Below are positions 17,308-29,055 of a DNA stretch of 64,000 bases, one piece after another (position 1 is the stretch's first letter; each line of letters opens with the position of its first letter). The translations under genes were made by a program, and so were the position numbers. The notes beneath the pieces are model-generated. The model ran no database searches. It saw only the letters and a list, made by a program, of their open reading frames with translations, and was not told the origin of the DNA. Origin of the DNA: Plenodomus lindquistii (taxonomy: Eukaryota; Ascomycota; Dothideomycetes; Pleosporales; Leptosphaeriaceae); assembly GCA_025504975.1 (NCBI GenBank), contig JANUWI010000019.1, positions 1 through 64,000 on the forward strand, given 5' to 3'.

Positions 17308-20300
17308 CTATTCTGCTAACAACCGTGTAATCCAACAAAACTCCCCTGCTAACCCATTGCTCTCAATCCTCTCCAACCGCTGCTTACGCCCCAAATACTT
17401 CGCCAAATCCTCCATTGAACGTCCATCCACCCCTTGTTTCTCTAATCGCTCTAACCATCGCCCTGTTATCTCCTTTTTGCCGTATACCAAACCCATCAAC
17501 CCTGCTATCAACACCCCCTGGTACTGACAATCCCCTCCCTCTGCCCTCCGGTACCGCCCTTGCCCGTTGTCTTCCCACCGATTGCACACCTCCTGCGGCA
17601 CCCCGCACCAAAAACACCCTGAAAACTTCTCCATCCTGATCTTCTCCTCTACCATCCTGATCATCGCTTGTGCCTTGCGGCTCTCTACCCGCCAACACCG
17701 CCGTACATCATGCTTGCTCTCCCCATCTCCTGCCGCTTCGCATATCCCACATCGATTCGCCCACCACGCCAACTGCTGACGCAACCACTCCGCGTCCGCA
17801 AACTCCCGCTGCCGCTGCTGCATCAACGTCTGTCGCGGCCCGCGTCGTGCTCGTTGCTGCTGCTCAAACCCCTGCCGTGCCTCTTCTTGCTCGGCCCGTC
17901 CTGCGTCTTCATCGCTGCTGCTGCCCCCCTGGCCGTTCCTCTCCTCTTCCTCCTCTTCCTCCTCTTCCTCGCTTTCCTCGCTTTCCTCGCTTTCCTCACC
18001 CCCCGCTCTTCTGCATACGTCGCACTTCTCCTCTCCCGCCTCGCATCCTACCCGCTCTTCCCCCCGCCCGTCCAAATACCCGTCCAACACCACCCGTCTG
18101 CACATGGCTTGTCCGTCTATGCCCTCCACATACGCCTGGATCAACTGCTGCTCTACCTCCCCCTGCTTGTCTTCTGCCGCCCGCTGCTGCCCTTCCTGCA
18201 CCACCATCACCGCCTCGCTGCGTAAACCGTCCCGTCCGGCCCGGCCGCTCTCCTGCGCGTAATCCAACACGCTGAACGGCCAATCCATGTGCACGATGCA
18301 CCGGATGTCGGGTATATCCACCCCCATCCCTAACGCGCTCGTCGCCACAATCACCCGCTTGTGCCCTGCCGCGAACTCCTCCAACATGCTCGCTTTGCCT
18401 ATCGCCTTGTTGTGGTACGCGTGACAACCCAACTTCTCGGCTAACTCCTTGACCTTGGCCACCGAATTGCCATACACGACCACCTTGCCTTTCTTGTACT
18501 TGCGCAATTTCTGCTGTACCATGCGCAACACCATCTCCTCCACCTCTTTCTTCTTCGCCGTCTTACCCACTCGGATCACCCCGTACGCTACGTTGGTCCT
18601 TGCCGTCGCGGCCCGGAACAATTCCACCTGTTCTCGCTCCACGTACATTCGCCGGAACAACTCATCCTCCTCGCTCGGCGGCAACGTCGCTGTCAACATG
18701 ACCATCTGCGTTTCGGCGGCGGCCAACTTGCCTAACCTTTGCATCTCCTTGCGGAAATTGTACTGGCGGTTCAACACGATATGGCACTCGTCGATCACGA
18801 TCCTGTCCAGCTGCCGCGTTGCTGCCAAACGGTTCAAAAACGTCGCGAACTCTTCCCCTACGGCTGACTCGGGCGTCACCAACACAATCGCTGCCGCGTC
18901 GGGTGGGCGACGACTGTCCCACTCGGCGCACGATATGCCCAATTTCCTGCACCGCCGCATCATGTCTCCCCGCAACGCGATCAACGGCACTACGACGACG
19001 GTGGTACCGCCCTGCTCTGCCCACGCTGGCAACATGAACAACATGCTCTTGCCCGCCCCTGTGGGCATCACTACCACCACATGACTCTGTCCGGCCACGA
19101 TGGCGTCTATCGCCTCCTTCTGCACGCCTCGAAACTCGGCCGTTTTGCCCATCATCCGCTGCAACTGGGCCGCCGTGTCCATCTTCCTCAACCGGCCCCA
19201 TCGATCCATCCTCGCCTCATCCGCCTCGGTTTCGAACGGCGCTCTCTTCCGCTTCTTGCACCCGCCATCGTTGTCGTCCACGCTTGGCTGGAATCCCAAA
19301 AATCGGTGCCAATCCGTGCTTGACATGCGGAACTGCTGTCTCTTGTCGGCCACCGCCCCTGCCTGCTCCATGATCCCCCGCGCGTATATCATGCCCGCGA
19401 TGTGCATCGTGTGCCCAGCCTGCATGTCGGCGATGGCTGACCACGCGTTCTCCTCGTTCCACGCCTCGTTCTCCTCTCCCTCGTTGGCTTGAAACGCGGT
19501 GGACCCACGCAAAAATCGCCGGCTGATGCCAATGGCCACCTCGCGGTACGCCGAAATCGTCAACTCCAACCCCATCCCGATCCTGCTCTCGCGCTTCAAC
19601 GCTTCTCGGAACCGGTCGCTTGTCCACTTGCGTCCGCTCGGGTCGGCCGGCCACATGTGGGACGATATCACCTCCTTTTCCCACACCATCGCCTCTAAAC
19701 GCTGCTGGAACGGCAACACCAACCACATGTAATACACCAACAACTCGCCCACCTCGCGCGGCAAATACCGGTGGATGATCTTGACGTCGCCGCTAACGTT
19801 GTATCCCTTGTGGTACCGCGTCACGAACACCACCATGCCGTCCTCGACGAATATGTTGCGGTGCCCGCCCTGTACCGTGTTGCTGTGCCGGATGCTCATG
19901 ATCTCGGGGCCTCTCGCTGGCTGCCCGCCCGTCATGTGCATCAACACGATCAACTTCTCCCGGAACGCCACCACTTGATCCATGTACCGCTCGACCTCGT
20001 GCCTGTTGATGCCTGAACCGGTCCCGGGCTTCATGAACCGGTCCCTGATGGTTGCGTCCTGCCCTACTCGCTGGAACAACCAACTCTCTCCGTCCACGGG
20101 CATGCGGGTGCGATGGTCCTTCAAAAAATTCCACCCGGGCCGCTCGTCGGTTGGGTTGTCGCGCAAACTCCCCCATGGTACGCTGGGGATGGGCTCTGCG
20201 GTCCTGCTGCTGCCAAACAACAACTCGTCCCTCATCAACCGCCGGCACTCGGTCGTCAACCCGTGGATCATGCCGCGGAACTGCGCCATGCTGAACTGCA

Positions 20301-21993
20301 AATCCTTGTACAACAACTCCTCTCGGCCTACCCACTCCACGTGGCCGCGGGACGTGGTGTTGTAATGGATCTTCAACCCGTACGTCCGCAAATCCAACAT
20401 CCACTGCATCGGGCTGTGGCTGCCTCGCACCATGAACCGGTCCATCATCTCCTGCACCAACTGCAAACATCCTTTCCGCCGACGTCGGCGCGGGTTGCTG
20501 CTGTCGCTCTCGTACGCGCTGTCGTCGTCGAAATCATCGTCGTCCAACGGGCCCGACTTCTCCAACGCCTGCTGCACCACCATGAACCGGGCCACCTTGA
20601 TCACGGCTGACAATATCGGCGGGTACTGCTCGGGGCCTTTCCACCCGTCCTCTTTGACGCCCAACACGGCCAACGCGCACACCAACGGGCTGTCGTACTC
20701 CTTGCGCGTGATGGACTGGCTCAATAACGCAATGCAAAACTCCAAACACGCCTTTTGGATGCTGGACAACCGCTCTGGCTCATGGATGGCGCTGGCGGTG
20801 GGCTCGCCTGTGTCTGTCTCCATCTCGTCAATGGCTTCGTCCACGTCTGCCATGGTTTCGTCTCCCCCATCGTCGGCCTCTATCTCTTCGTCTTCGTCTT
20901 CGTCTTCGGCCCCCTCAACGCTCCCCTCGGCTGCCTCGACCAACGCCTCCCATGCCTCTTGTTGCCGGCGGGTAAAACGGTACTTGGGGCTTTTCCACGT
21001 GTGCTCCCTCTGCGTCCGGGCAAAAAACATCAATATCTGCTGCCACGGCCGCGTGTGGTTGCCTATCGACTTCTCGTCCATGTACGGCTGCAACGGCTGG
21101 AACCGCGTCTGGTGCTTCTCGGTACGGATGGCCTCCAACCGCACAAACACCCCAATGCGGTGGATAACGGACGCTTGACTGAACCGCGCCAACCCCTCCA
21201 TGGCTGCCCAAATCGCTGCCTCCATGGGCTCCGCCTGCTGCTCCTGCCTGGGGTCGGGCTCGGCCACGGGCTCTTCCACACATGCCAACAAATCGGGCCT
21301 CTCCATGCCCACCAAATACGGCATCCACTGCGTCCGCTCCAGCCACGGGTTCACCTCGTCTTTCTCGCCTGCCTGGATGGTGTTCTGCGCCTGCGTCTCC
21401 ACATTCGCCCATGCCTTGGCCATCTGCTCCCCTACCTGTGCCCATGCCGCGTCGCCATCCACGGGTACCACCTCTGGGCCGTCGTCGCCTGGCTGGCGGA
21501 CCTCGAAATACTGTGATCCCGGGCCCTGGACTAACAATCGCTGGCAATGAACCTTCTTGCAATGCCTATCGATTCTGTCCTGGATTTTGGGCTGCTGCAC
21601 TCGACTTGGGTGTCCCCGTTTCCCTGCTGGCGACCACTCATGGGCGACTCGCCAATGCTTCTTCATCGCGCCTTCGCTCCGGAATATCTGGCGGCAATGA
21701 TCGGGGGCCAATCGACACATCAATCCGTCCTGGTACACTGGCAACTGGTGGATGGGCTTGATCACCTGGCTGGGTACCTCCAATTCGCCGGCATACTGGA
21801 TCAAACCGGCCCAACTGTCGACTTCTTCGGCCATGGCTTTGGCTTGCATCCGTTTGGCGGGATGGGCGCGCTGTACATGCCTCTGGATCTGGCTGGGCAA
21901 CACACCATGTCTACACTCCTTGCACACTGCCAACCCATACTCGACCAAATGCTCAAAATGCTCAAAATGCTCGACTGCGACGTTGTATACCAT
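17308..21993 (-). CDS. Telomere-linked RecQ helicase with recombinase-like middle domain
   Basis: About 1,561 residues from the ATG of MVYNVAVEHFEH; the frame is open from a GTG at 22029 (numbering below uses that). Order: an N-terminal zinc-finger region resembling OrsD/DUF3505 (CKECRHGVLPSQIQRHVQRAH, ~35-56); an acidic stretch; a region around 690-885 resembling a tyrosine recombinase (TGGQPARGPEI, YHKGY, GHTMHIAGMIYAR); then a RecQ-type superfamily 2 helicase with motif I PTGAGKS (~988), DECH (~1080), TATLPP, VATSALGMGVDIPD and QESGRAGRDG. A run of Glu/Ser and two Cys-rich blocks (CGIC, CFWCGVPQEVC) end it. Such helicases sit next to fungal telomeres. All helicase motifs are intact. Transcription is toward the telomere. 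Confidence 0.9.
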   Translation of the reverse strand: MVYNVAVEHFEHFEHLVEYGLAVCKECRHGVLPSQIQRHVQRAHPAKRMQAKAMAEEVDSWAGLIQYAGELEVPSQVIKPIHQLPVYQDGLMCRLAPDHCRQIFRSEGAMKKHWRVAHEWSPAGKRGHPSRVQQPKIQDRIDRHCKKVHCQRLLVQGPGSQYFEVRQPGDDGPEVVPVDGDAAWAQVGEQMAKAWANVETQAQNTIQAGEKDEVNPWLERTQWMPYLVGMERPDLLACVEEPVAEPDPRQEQQAEPMEAAIWAAMEGLARFSQASVIHRIGVFVRLEAIRTEKHQTRFQPLQPYMDEKSIGNHTRPWQQILMFFARTQREHTWKSPKYRFTRRQQEAWEALVEAAEGSVEGAEDEDEDEEIEADDGGDETMADVDEAIDEMETDTGEPTASAIHEPERLSSIQKACLEFCIALLSQSITRKEYDSPLVCALAVLGVKEDGWKGPEQYPPILSAVIKVARFMVVQQALEKSGPLDDDDFDDDSAYESDSSNPRRRRRKGCLQLVQEMMDRFMVRGSHSPMQWMLDLRTYGLKIHYNTTSRGHVEWVGREELLYKDLQFSMAQFRGMIHGLTTECRRLMRDELLFGSSRTAEPIPSVPWGSLRDNPTDERPGWNFLKDHRTRMPVDGESWLFQRVGQDATIRDRFMKPGTGSGINRHEVERYMDQVVAFREKLIVLMHMTGGQPARGPEIMSIRHSNTVQGGHRNIFVEDGMVVFVTRYHKGYNVSGDVKIIHRYLPREVGELLVYYMWLVLPFQQRLEAMVWEKEVISSHMWPADPSGRKWTSDRFREALKRESRIGMGLELTISAYREVAIGISRRFLRGSTAFQANEGEENEAWNEENAWSAIADMQAGHTMHIAGMIYARGIMEQAGAVADKRQQFRMSSTDWHRFLGFQPSVDDNDGGCKKRKRAPFETEADEARMDRWGRLRKMDTAAQLQRMMGKTAEFRGVQKEAIDAIVAGQSHVVVVMPTGAGKSMLFMLPAWAEQGGTTVVVVPLIALRGDMMRRCRKLGISCAEWDSRRPPDAAAIVLVTPESAVGEEFATFLNRLAATRQLDRIVIDECHIVLNRQYNFRKEMQRLGKLAAAETQMVMLTATLPPSEEDELFRRMYVEREQVELFRAATARTNVAYGVIRVGKTAKKKEVEEMVLRMVQQKLRKYKKGKVVVYGNSVAKVKELAEKLGCHAYHNKAIGKASMLEEFAAGHKRVIVATSALGMGVDIPDIRCIVHMDWPFSVLDYAQESGRAGRDGLRSEAVMVVQEGQQRAAEDKQGEVEQQLIQAYVEGIDGQAMCRRVVLDGYLDGRGEERVGCEAGEEKCDVCRRAGGEESEESEESEEEEEEEEEERNGQGGSSSDEDAGRAEQEEARQGFEQQQRARRGPRQTLMQQRQREFADAEWLRQQLAWWANRCGICEAAGDGESKHDVRRCWRVESRKAQAMIRMVEEKIRMEKFSGCFWCGVPQEVCNRWEDNGQGRYRRAEGGDCQYQGVLIAGLMGLVYGKKEITGRWLERLEKQGVDGRSMEDLAKYLGRKQRLERIESNGLAGEFCWITRLLAE

Positions 21994-22029
21994 GGTGGGA
22001 CAATGGTGATGGTGACAATTCAAGCTCAC

Positions 22030-22490
22030 GATGGTGTAAAACTATGGATAACAATGGAATACTTATCCCTATGGAATCTACGGTACCTATAACTACATGG
22101 ACGCGTCTTCCTACCTATATACATGATACAGCTCATCACACATCTGACGTCGGGATGGCTGGATGGTGTTCCGGGATGCCTCGGAACTGGGTTGCGCGGG
22201 CTGTCGCAACCCCATAAACCTTACCCCAACCTCCATCACCAAACCCTAACCTCGCCAACCACGCGGGTTATGGGCATGCAAATGGGCTGCAACGTGCAAC
22301 TCGGCGCGCTGATTTGGATACTCGAATTTGAAGCAAATCGGGCCAGCGGGAACCTAAATCAACCGACCTGACAACTTTCTATTCAACCGAGGGGGTGTTC
22401 TCAGACTTACGCAAGGCGTGGAATATTACAGCCCTAACAAAAAAGAAACCCTAATTCAACCCAGGGCTGAGTCGAATTACCGCCATGGGA
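22030..22490 (-). repeat. Duplicated helicase 5' flank, copy 1
   Basis: About 460 bp upstream of the full helicase, nearly identical to 24491-24955. At about 22490 (GCCATGGGATAG) it abuts the truncated helicase copy directly. Probably contains the helicase promoter. Confidence 0.8.
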
Positions 22491-24460
22491 TAGACGCCGG
22501 ATCGGGTCCCTGGGTCCACGAACCGGTCCCGGATGGCGGCGTCCTGCCCTACCCGCTCGAACAACCACCTCTCGCCGTCGACGGGCATGCGGGTGCGGTG
22601 ATCCTTCAAAAAATTCCACCCGGGCCGCTCGTCGGTCGGGTTGTCTCGCATGCTGTCCCACGGCACGCTGGGGATGGGCTCGGTGGCGCTGCTGCTGCTG
22701 CCAAACAACAACTCGTCCCTCATCAATCGCCGGCACTCGGTCGTCAACCCGTGGATCATGCCGCGGAACTGCGCCATGCTGAACTGCAAATCCTTGTACA
22801 ACAACTCCTCTCGGCCCACCCACTCCACGTTACCGCGGGACGTGGTGTTGTAATGGATCTTCAACCCGTACGTCCGCAAATCCAACATCCACTGCATCGG
22901 GCTGTGGCTGCCTCGCACCATGAACCGGTCCATCATCTCCTGCACCAACTGCAAACATCCTTTTCGCCGACGTCGGCGCGGGTTGCTGCTGTCGCTCTCG
23001 TACGCGCTGTCGTCGTCGAAATCATCGTCGTCCAACGGGCCCGACTTCTCCAACGCCTGCTGCACCACCATGAACCGGGCCACCTTGATCACGGCTGACA
23101 ATATCGGCGGGTACTGCTCGGGGCCTTTCCACCCGTCCTCTTTGACGCCCAACACGGCCAACGCGCACACCAACGGGCTGTCGTACTCCTTGCGCGTGAT
23201 GGACTGGCTCAATAACGCAATGCAAAACTCCAAACACGCCTTTTGGATGCTGGACAACCGCTCTGGCTCATGGATGGCGCTGGCGGTGGGCTCGCCTGTG
23301 TCTGTCTCCATCTCGTCAATGGCTTCGTCCACGTCTGCCATGGTTTCGTCTCCCCCATCGTCGGCCTCTATCTCTTCGTCTTCGGCCCCCTCAACGCTCC
23401 CCTCGGCTGCCTCGACCAACGCCTCCCATGCCTCTTGTTGCCGGCGGGTAAAACGGTACTTGGGGCTTTTCCACGTGTGCTCCCTCTGCGTCCGGGCAAA
23501 AAACATCAATATCTGCTGCCACGGCCGCGTGTGGTTGCCTATCGACTTCTCGTCCATGTACGGCTGCAACGGCTGGAACCGCGTCTGGTGCTTCTCGGTA
23601 CGGATGGCCTCCAACCGCACAAACACTCCAATGCGGTGGATAACGGACGCTTGACTGAACCGCGCCAACCCCTCCATGGCTGCCCAAATCGCTGCCTCCA
23701 TGGGCTCCGCCTGCTGCTCCTGCCTGGGGTCGGGCTCGGCCACGGGCTCTTCCACACATGCCAACAAATCGGGCCTCTCCATGCCCACCAAATACGGCAT
23801 CCACTGCGTCCGCTCCAGCCACGGGTTCACCTCGTCTTTCTCGCCTGCCTGGATGGTGTTCTGCGCCCGCGTCTCCACATTCGCCCATGCCTTGGCCATC
23901 TGCTCCCCTACCTGTGCCCATGCCGCGTCGCCATCCACGGGTACCACCTCTGGGCCGTCGTCGCCTGGCTGGCGGACCTCGAAATACTGTGATCCCGGGC
24001 CCTGGACTAACAATCGCTGGCAATGAACCTTCTTGCAATGCCTATCGATTCTGTCCTGGATTTTGGGCTGCTGCACTCGACTTGGGTGTCCCCGTTTCCC
24101 TGCTGGCGACCACTCATGGGCGACTCGCCAATGCTTCTTCATCGCGCCTTCGCTCCGGAATATCTGGCGGCAATGATCGGGGGCCAATCGACACATCAAT
24201 CCGTCCTGGTACACTGGCAACTGGTGGATGGGCTTGATCACCTGGCTGGGTACCTCCAATTCGCCGGCATACTGGATCAAACCGGCCCAACTGTCGACTT
24301 CTTCGGCCATGGCTTTGGCTTGCATCCGTTTGGCGGGATGGGCGCGCTGTACATGCCTCTGGATCTGGCTGGGCAACACACCATGTCTACACTCCTTGCA
24401 CACTGCCAACCCATACTCGACCAAATGCTCAAAATGCTCGACTGCGACGTTGTATACCAT
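22451..24460 (-). pseudogene. Truncated 5' copy of the telomere-linked helicase
   Basis: Nearly identical to the first ~660 residues of the full gene, from the same ATG (MVYNVAVEHFEHL). After QDAAIRDRF the homology stops near 22500 and a short unrelated tail follows. The recombinase-like and helicase regions are missing. Differences from the full copy include one fewer HFE triplet and a shorter acidic DEDE run. Either a partial duplication or the stump of a second tandem helicase unit. Confidence 0.85.
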
Positions 24461-24490
24461 GGTGGGACAATGGTGATGGTGACAATTCAA

Positions 24491-24957
24491 GCTTACGATG
24501 GTGTAAAACTATGGATAACAATGGAATACTTATTCCTATGGAATCTACGGTACCTATAACTACATGGACGCGTCTTCCTACCTATATACATGATACAGCT
24601 CATCACACATCTGACGTCGGGATGGCTGGATGGTGTTCCGGGATGCCTCGGAACTGGGTTGCGCGGGCTGTCGCAACCCCATAAACCTTACCCCAACCTC
24701 CATCACCAAACCCTAACCTCGCCAACCACGCGGGTTATGGGCATGCAAATGGGCTGCAACGTGCAACTCGGCGCGCTGATTTGGATACTCGAATTTGAAG
24801 CAAATCGGCCAGCGGGAACCTAAATCAACCGACCTGACAACTTTCTATTCAACCGAGGGGGTGTTCTCAGACTTACGCAAGGCGTGGAATATTACAGCCC
24901 TAACAAAAAAGAAACCCTAATTCAACCCAGGGCTGAGTCGAATTACCGCCATAGGAT
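24491..24957 (-). repeat. Duplicated helicase 5' flank, copy 2
   Basis: Matches 22030-22490 and ends at the same motif (GCCATAGGATAG) before RIP-like DNA begins. Confidence 0.8.
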
Positions 24958-26110
24958 AGGTATTATAAATTTATAGTTACTACCTAGTACTTAAAAAAAA
25001 TAGTAGCTTATTTAGTTATAGCCTATATAGTAATAGATATAGCTTATAATTAAACTAAATAATCTAAAAGTTATTAATAAGCTTAGTTTAATAGCGCTTA
25101 AAACTAAAATATTTAAAAAAAAGTTTTTTAATATTTAAAAAACTACTATTAATAGTATTATAGATTATTTATAATATTACTAGAAAATAGATAAATTATA
25201 TAAAAAGTTTAGTTACTTTAAATTAGAAATTTAATAAAGAAAAATAGATACTAGAATACGTAGTTAAAAATATATAATAATAGTAAAAAAGTATTTATTT
25301 ATAACTATATACTAAGCTAATCTAAAATATTTACTAACTAAAAATAATAATTCTAAATAATAGATTATATTTAGTATGTATTTAGATTAGAGTAAGTAGT
25401 AAAATATATTTAAATAGTATTTTAGTACTATTAGTATTTTTAGTATACTACTAAAAAGTATAAATAATTTTATTAAAAAAACTTTTTTATAAGCTTAGGT
25501 AGAATAGTAGGCTATAATAGTAAAAAAAATATAATATAGATCTATAAATAATAGCTTATAATATAAAGCTATTATTTTTAGTTTATATAAAAAAGTTAAA
25601 ACTATTTATAAAGTTCGCGTTTTTAGAAAGGCTAGATTATCTAGTTAGAACGCGTTTTTTAGCGCTATTTAAAAAGTAAATTTTTAATCTTTCTATATTA
25701 TATTATACTAATATTAATAGGCTATTATCTAATAAAAATAATAATACTATAGTACTAGAGTTATAGTTAGTTATTATATATAAAAGCGTTAATAGGCATA
25801 TTATAGAAAGGTAATAGATAAAAAAAAGTTTAGTTTAAAAAAAACTAGAAGCTTTTTTTATATAAAACTCCCTCTATATAAGTATTTTATAGTTAGTAAA
25901 CTTTATAATTTCTAATTTTAGTATAACTATTAGATTATAATTGCGTATTTAGCCTATATATACTTTAGACTAAAATAGCTTTATTTATTAATTTTAGTAG
26001 CTATTTAATATTATAATTATATAACTAATATAGATTCTATGTATTTATTATTACACTTTTTACTAGCAAACCTTTAAATACTAATACTTCTATAGATTCT
26101 AAGTTTTTTC
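24958..26110. other. RIP-like AT-rich block
   Basis: About 1.15 kb rich in TA, TAG and CTA, with low but balanced G and C and no ORF above background. Typical of a transposon relic mutated by RIP on both strands, unlike the one-sided tract at 13582-14792. Confidence 0.7.
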
Positions 26111-26307
26111 TAAAACTTTAGCGTAGGCGCTTAGGCCACATTTTTGCCGATTACTAGCTGTAATCGAGAATCCCATAGGTATTAGTTTAACTAAACTTAT
26201 AACAAAGTTACTGCGCATATAGATATAGCTATTACGCAAAGCTATCCCAGAAAGTTACAGCTGTTTCTTGAAGCGTCTCCTGAAGTCTGAGGCTTTGCCA
26301 GGCCATA

Positions 26308-29055
26308 CTAATAGATGACAGTGACATGACTAATGCAGCGCTTAACCTGCGCAAAGCGTGAGTCCATCGTTACAACCATCAGCATTGGGCGGCGGGGGAC
26401 AATAGGTACATACGGTGTAAGGTCCAAACCGAACGGATGGAACAAGCCAGAAGCGAGTACTAGTGCGAACATGTTGTAAGCAATACTCAGTCGAAGGCTG
26501 AAGTTGATACGTTGCATGGTCATTTTCGCCATCTCAATCAGCAGTATCGCCGATTCTAGCTTCGAGTTCGAAATCACAATGGATGCTCCCATGCTTGAAA
26601 GCACGGCATTCCCATGCAAACCGATGCCCACATTCGCCGCTGCGAGGCTTGGGGCGTCATTCAGTCCATCCCCAATCTGAACGAGGCGTTAGTCATGATG
26701 CGCCAACAAAACTTCGACGACATACCATGATTACTGGTCCCTGAAGTTTTGAGGACTCAATCACTTCTCGTTTTTCAGCTGGGATGGCATGAGCAGCCAG
26801 TATCGGCAGGCCAAGCGCACTAGAGACTCTCTGAGCCGAAGTTTTCGTATCGCCAGTTAACTGTAGCAGACGTGTTACTTCATCGCCTTCTAAGTATTAT
26901 TAGAACAGGGCATCTCACCATTGCACATTCATAACCCATGTAGCGAAGCCTCTCGATGACTTTCGGTGCGACCTCTTTGATGGTATCCTGGTCGCAGTCA
27001 GTATGTCAGACGTCGCAGGAAGAATATGAGAAAAACCCTACCCCCAGATGAAGAGCTCCAGCGTAAGCCCCATCAATTGCGACGTGAACAACAATGTCGC
27101 CTTCTCCATGGAGGACGTGACCATTCGAACAGAGGGCAATCCCTTCGCCGCTGATATATCGTTTGCTGCCTATGACAACGCGATGCCATAACTGATCCTG
27201 CAAACACACTGAGCCAGATATGCCCAAGCCGTCTTTTGCCTCCACATTTGCAACCTGTCTTGTTGACAATCCCTCCAGCCACGTGTTACCCATGGTACGC
27301 ACACCGGAGCTGAAAATTGCCCGGGCAATAGGGTGGTTAGCAATGGCATTCTCTTCTACAGCGCAGATTAATTGCCAAAGACGGTCTTCGTAGCCATGCC
27401 ACCTGGAGGCAAGAGTCATTTCCTGAACGACCAGCCTTGCTTCTGTTAATGTTCCAGTCTTGTCGAAGACAACCAACCGAGCTCGGATGAGATCATTTAT
27501 CGTGGACACCCCACCAGAGAGGATCATACCATGACTACTAGCAACAGCTGTGGAAGCTTATGTCAGCTCCTTGCACCATAGCTTGCAACATGGGACGTCA
27601 ACCTACAGACCAGTGCAACCAGTGCTGATGGTATTGCTAGCCCAAGGGTGCACGGACAAGCGCTCATAAGTACTGTAATCATCCGCGATATGAAGGATCG
27701 AAGGACCATTGATACATCCTGAATACCCCACGATATATAGACCCCCAGCGATGAGAAAACGAGCGACAGAATCATGACACAAACTGCAAAGCGCCGCATT
27801 GCGAGATCAAGATAATCATGTTCTCTCGAGTCCGACGAAGCAGCGTCAGAAGCAAGGCGAACAATTCCGGCGAAGAACGAGTCATTTTTGTTTCTTTGCA
27901 CGGCGCAGATGAGTGGGGCGTTTTGATTCTGTGTTCCCCCTAGAAGGTAGTCCCCGGCAATCTTAGTCTTGGGCGTAAACTCACCCGTTATCATCGATTC
28001 ATTAACTCGTGATCGACCTTCCAGAACGTAGCAGTCGCATGGAACCGCCGTAAATGCCTCAATGACGATAACATCAGATGGCATGAGGTACTCCGCGGGG
28101 ACCATCTGGTCAAGGTCAGCCGACTAGAAGTTACATGGTCCATTGAATACAAAATTGTGTGAAAGCCTACCTCTCTTGAGGGATACAAGATAGCATACTG
28201 CGCCTCTAAAAGTGATTTGTTGGCCTCCACAAGGTATCTGGTGGATGAGCGTCGGATGAGCGCATCTAAATAGCGAGTCGCAACGGTCACCAAGGCCAGA
28301 CCAGTGGCCATAAGGCAGCGTGAATCAGATACGTGAATGTCTCCAAAAGCGTACTCGGAGATGGCTGAAATTGATGCTAAGAGCATAGAAGCGGAACTCA
28401 ATGAATTCATATTGAGGGCCCCTCGACGCATCCGTGCCAGTGCATCTGCATGAATCCGTGACACATGAAATCTTTGAGAGTAAAGAGCGATACTGAGTGA
28501 AATTGTGCCTAGAGCTCGAGCAGGCACGCCTACCGTCAGGGACGGTTTGCATATGACTTGGGTTAACCATGCGAAGACTTCCAGGAGCGTGACGTTTCGA
28601 CCCAGAGACCACAAACTTGAGCGGAGATCCGCAAGCTCTTTCTTTAGCTGGAGCAGTTCTATCATTTGCTTGGGAGGGCGAGGACCCACAAAGGCCTCAT
28701 AGCCTGCTTGATGCACAGCACGCAAGATCAGGTTGTGATCGAGCTTGTTGTCGACGGATGTTACAGTCGCTTGCTGAGCGGGTAAAGAAATTCGCACTTT
28801 CTCAACGTTGGGTACCTTCAAGAGAGCATCTTTGACATTGGCCGTACATGCTGAACAAGTGAGCCCACTGAGTGACAAGACCAAGGTTTTCGACTGCAGA
28901 CTCTTGTAACTGCCCTTCGTACCAGCGTCATTGCTTCCGTGCGAATGGAGCAGAAGTTGATCGTCATTGAGGGTGGCGTCTTGTTCGAGGTCAAGAAACC
29001 GACAGGCTCTGACCAATTGTGCGATGCAATACGCAGCTACGAGGCAGCAAGCCAT
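26308..29055 (-). CDS. P1B-type copper-transporting ATPase
   Basis: Pumps copper across membranes using ATP. Exons: 29055-28171, 28105-27607, 27547-27042, 26987-26919, 26860-26726, 26676-26308; introns are 49-65 nt with GT..AG ends and the frame closes. One heavy-metal domain carries the CxxC metal site (LTCSACTANV). Then come the TGE loop (MITGEFTPK), the transmembrane CPC (MSACPCTLGLAIPSA), phosphorylation loop DKTGTLT, ANHPIARAI (His-Pro), LTGDTKTSA, GDGLNDAPSLAAANVGI, and a Tyr-Asn in IAYNMFALVLASG. The last ~35 residues (after LTPYVPI) do not look like the usual final membrane helix, and RIP-like DNA begins close downstream, so the 3' end may be altered. The 5' end is uncertain: an upstream exon is possible. 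Confidence 0.8.

Noticed and set aside
17668..21761. Numerous long + strand ORFs over the helicase gene
   Set aside because: Pro/Arg/Leu-rich shadows of the GC-rich helicase reading frame.
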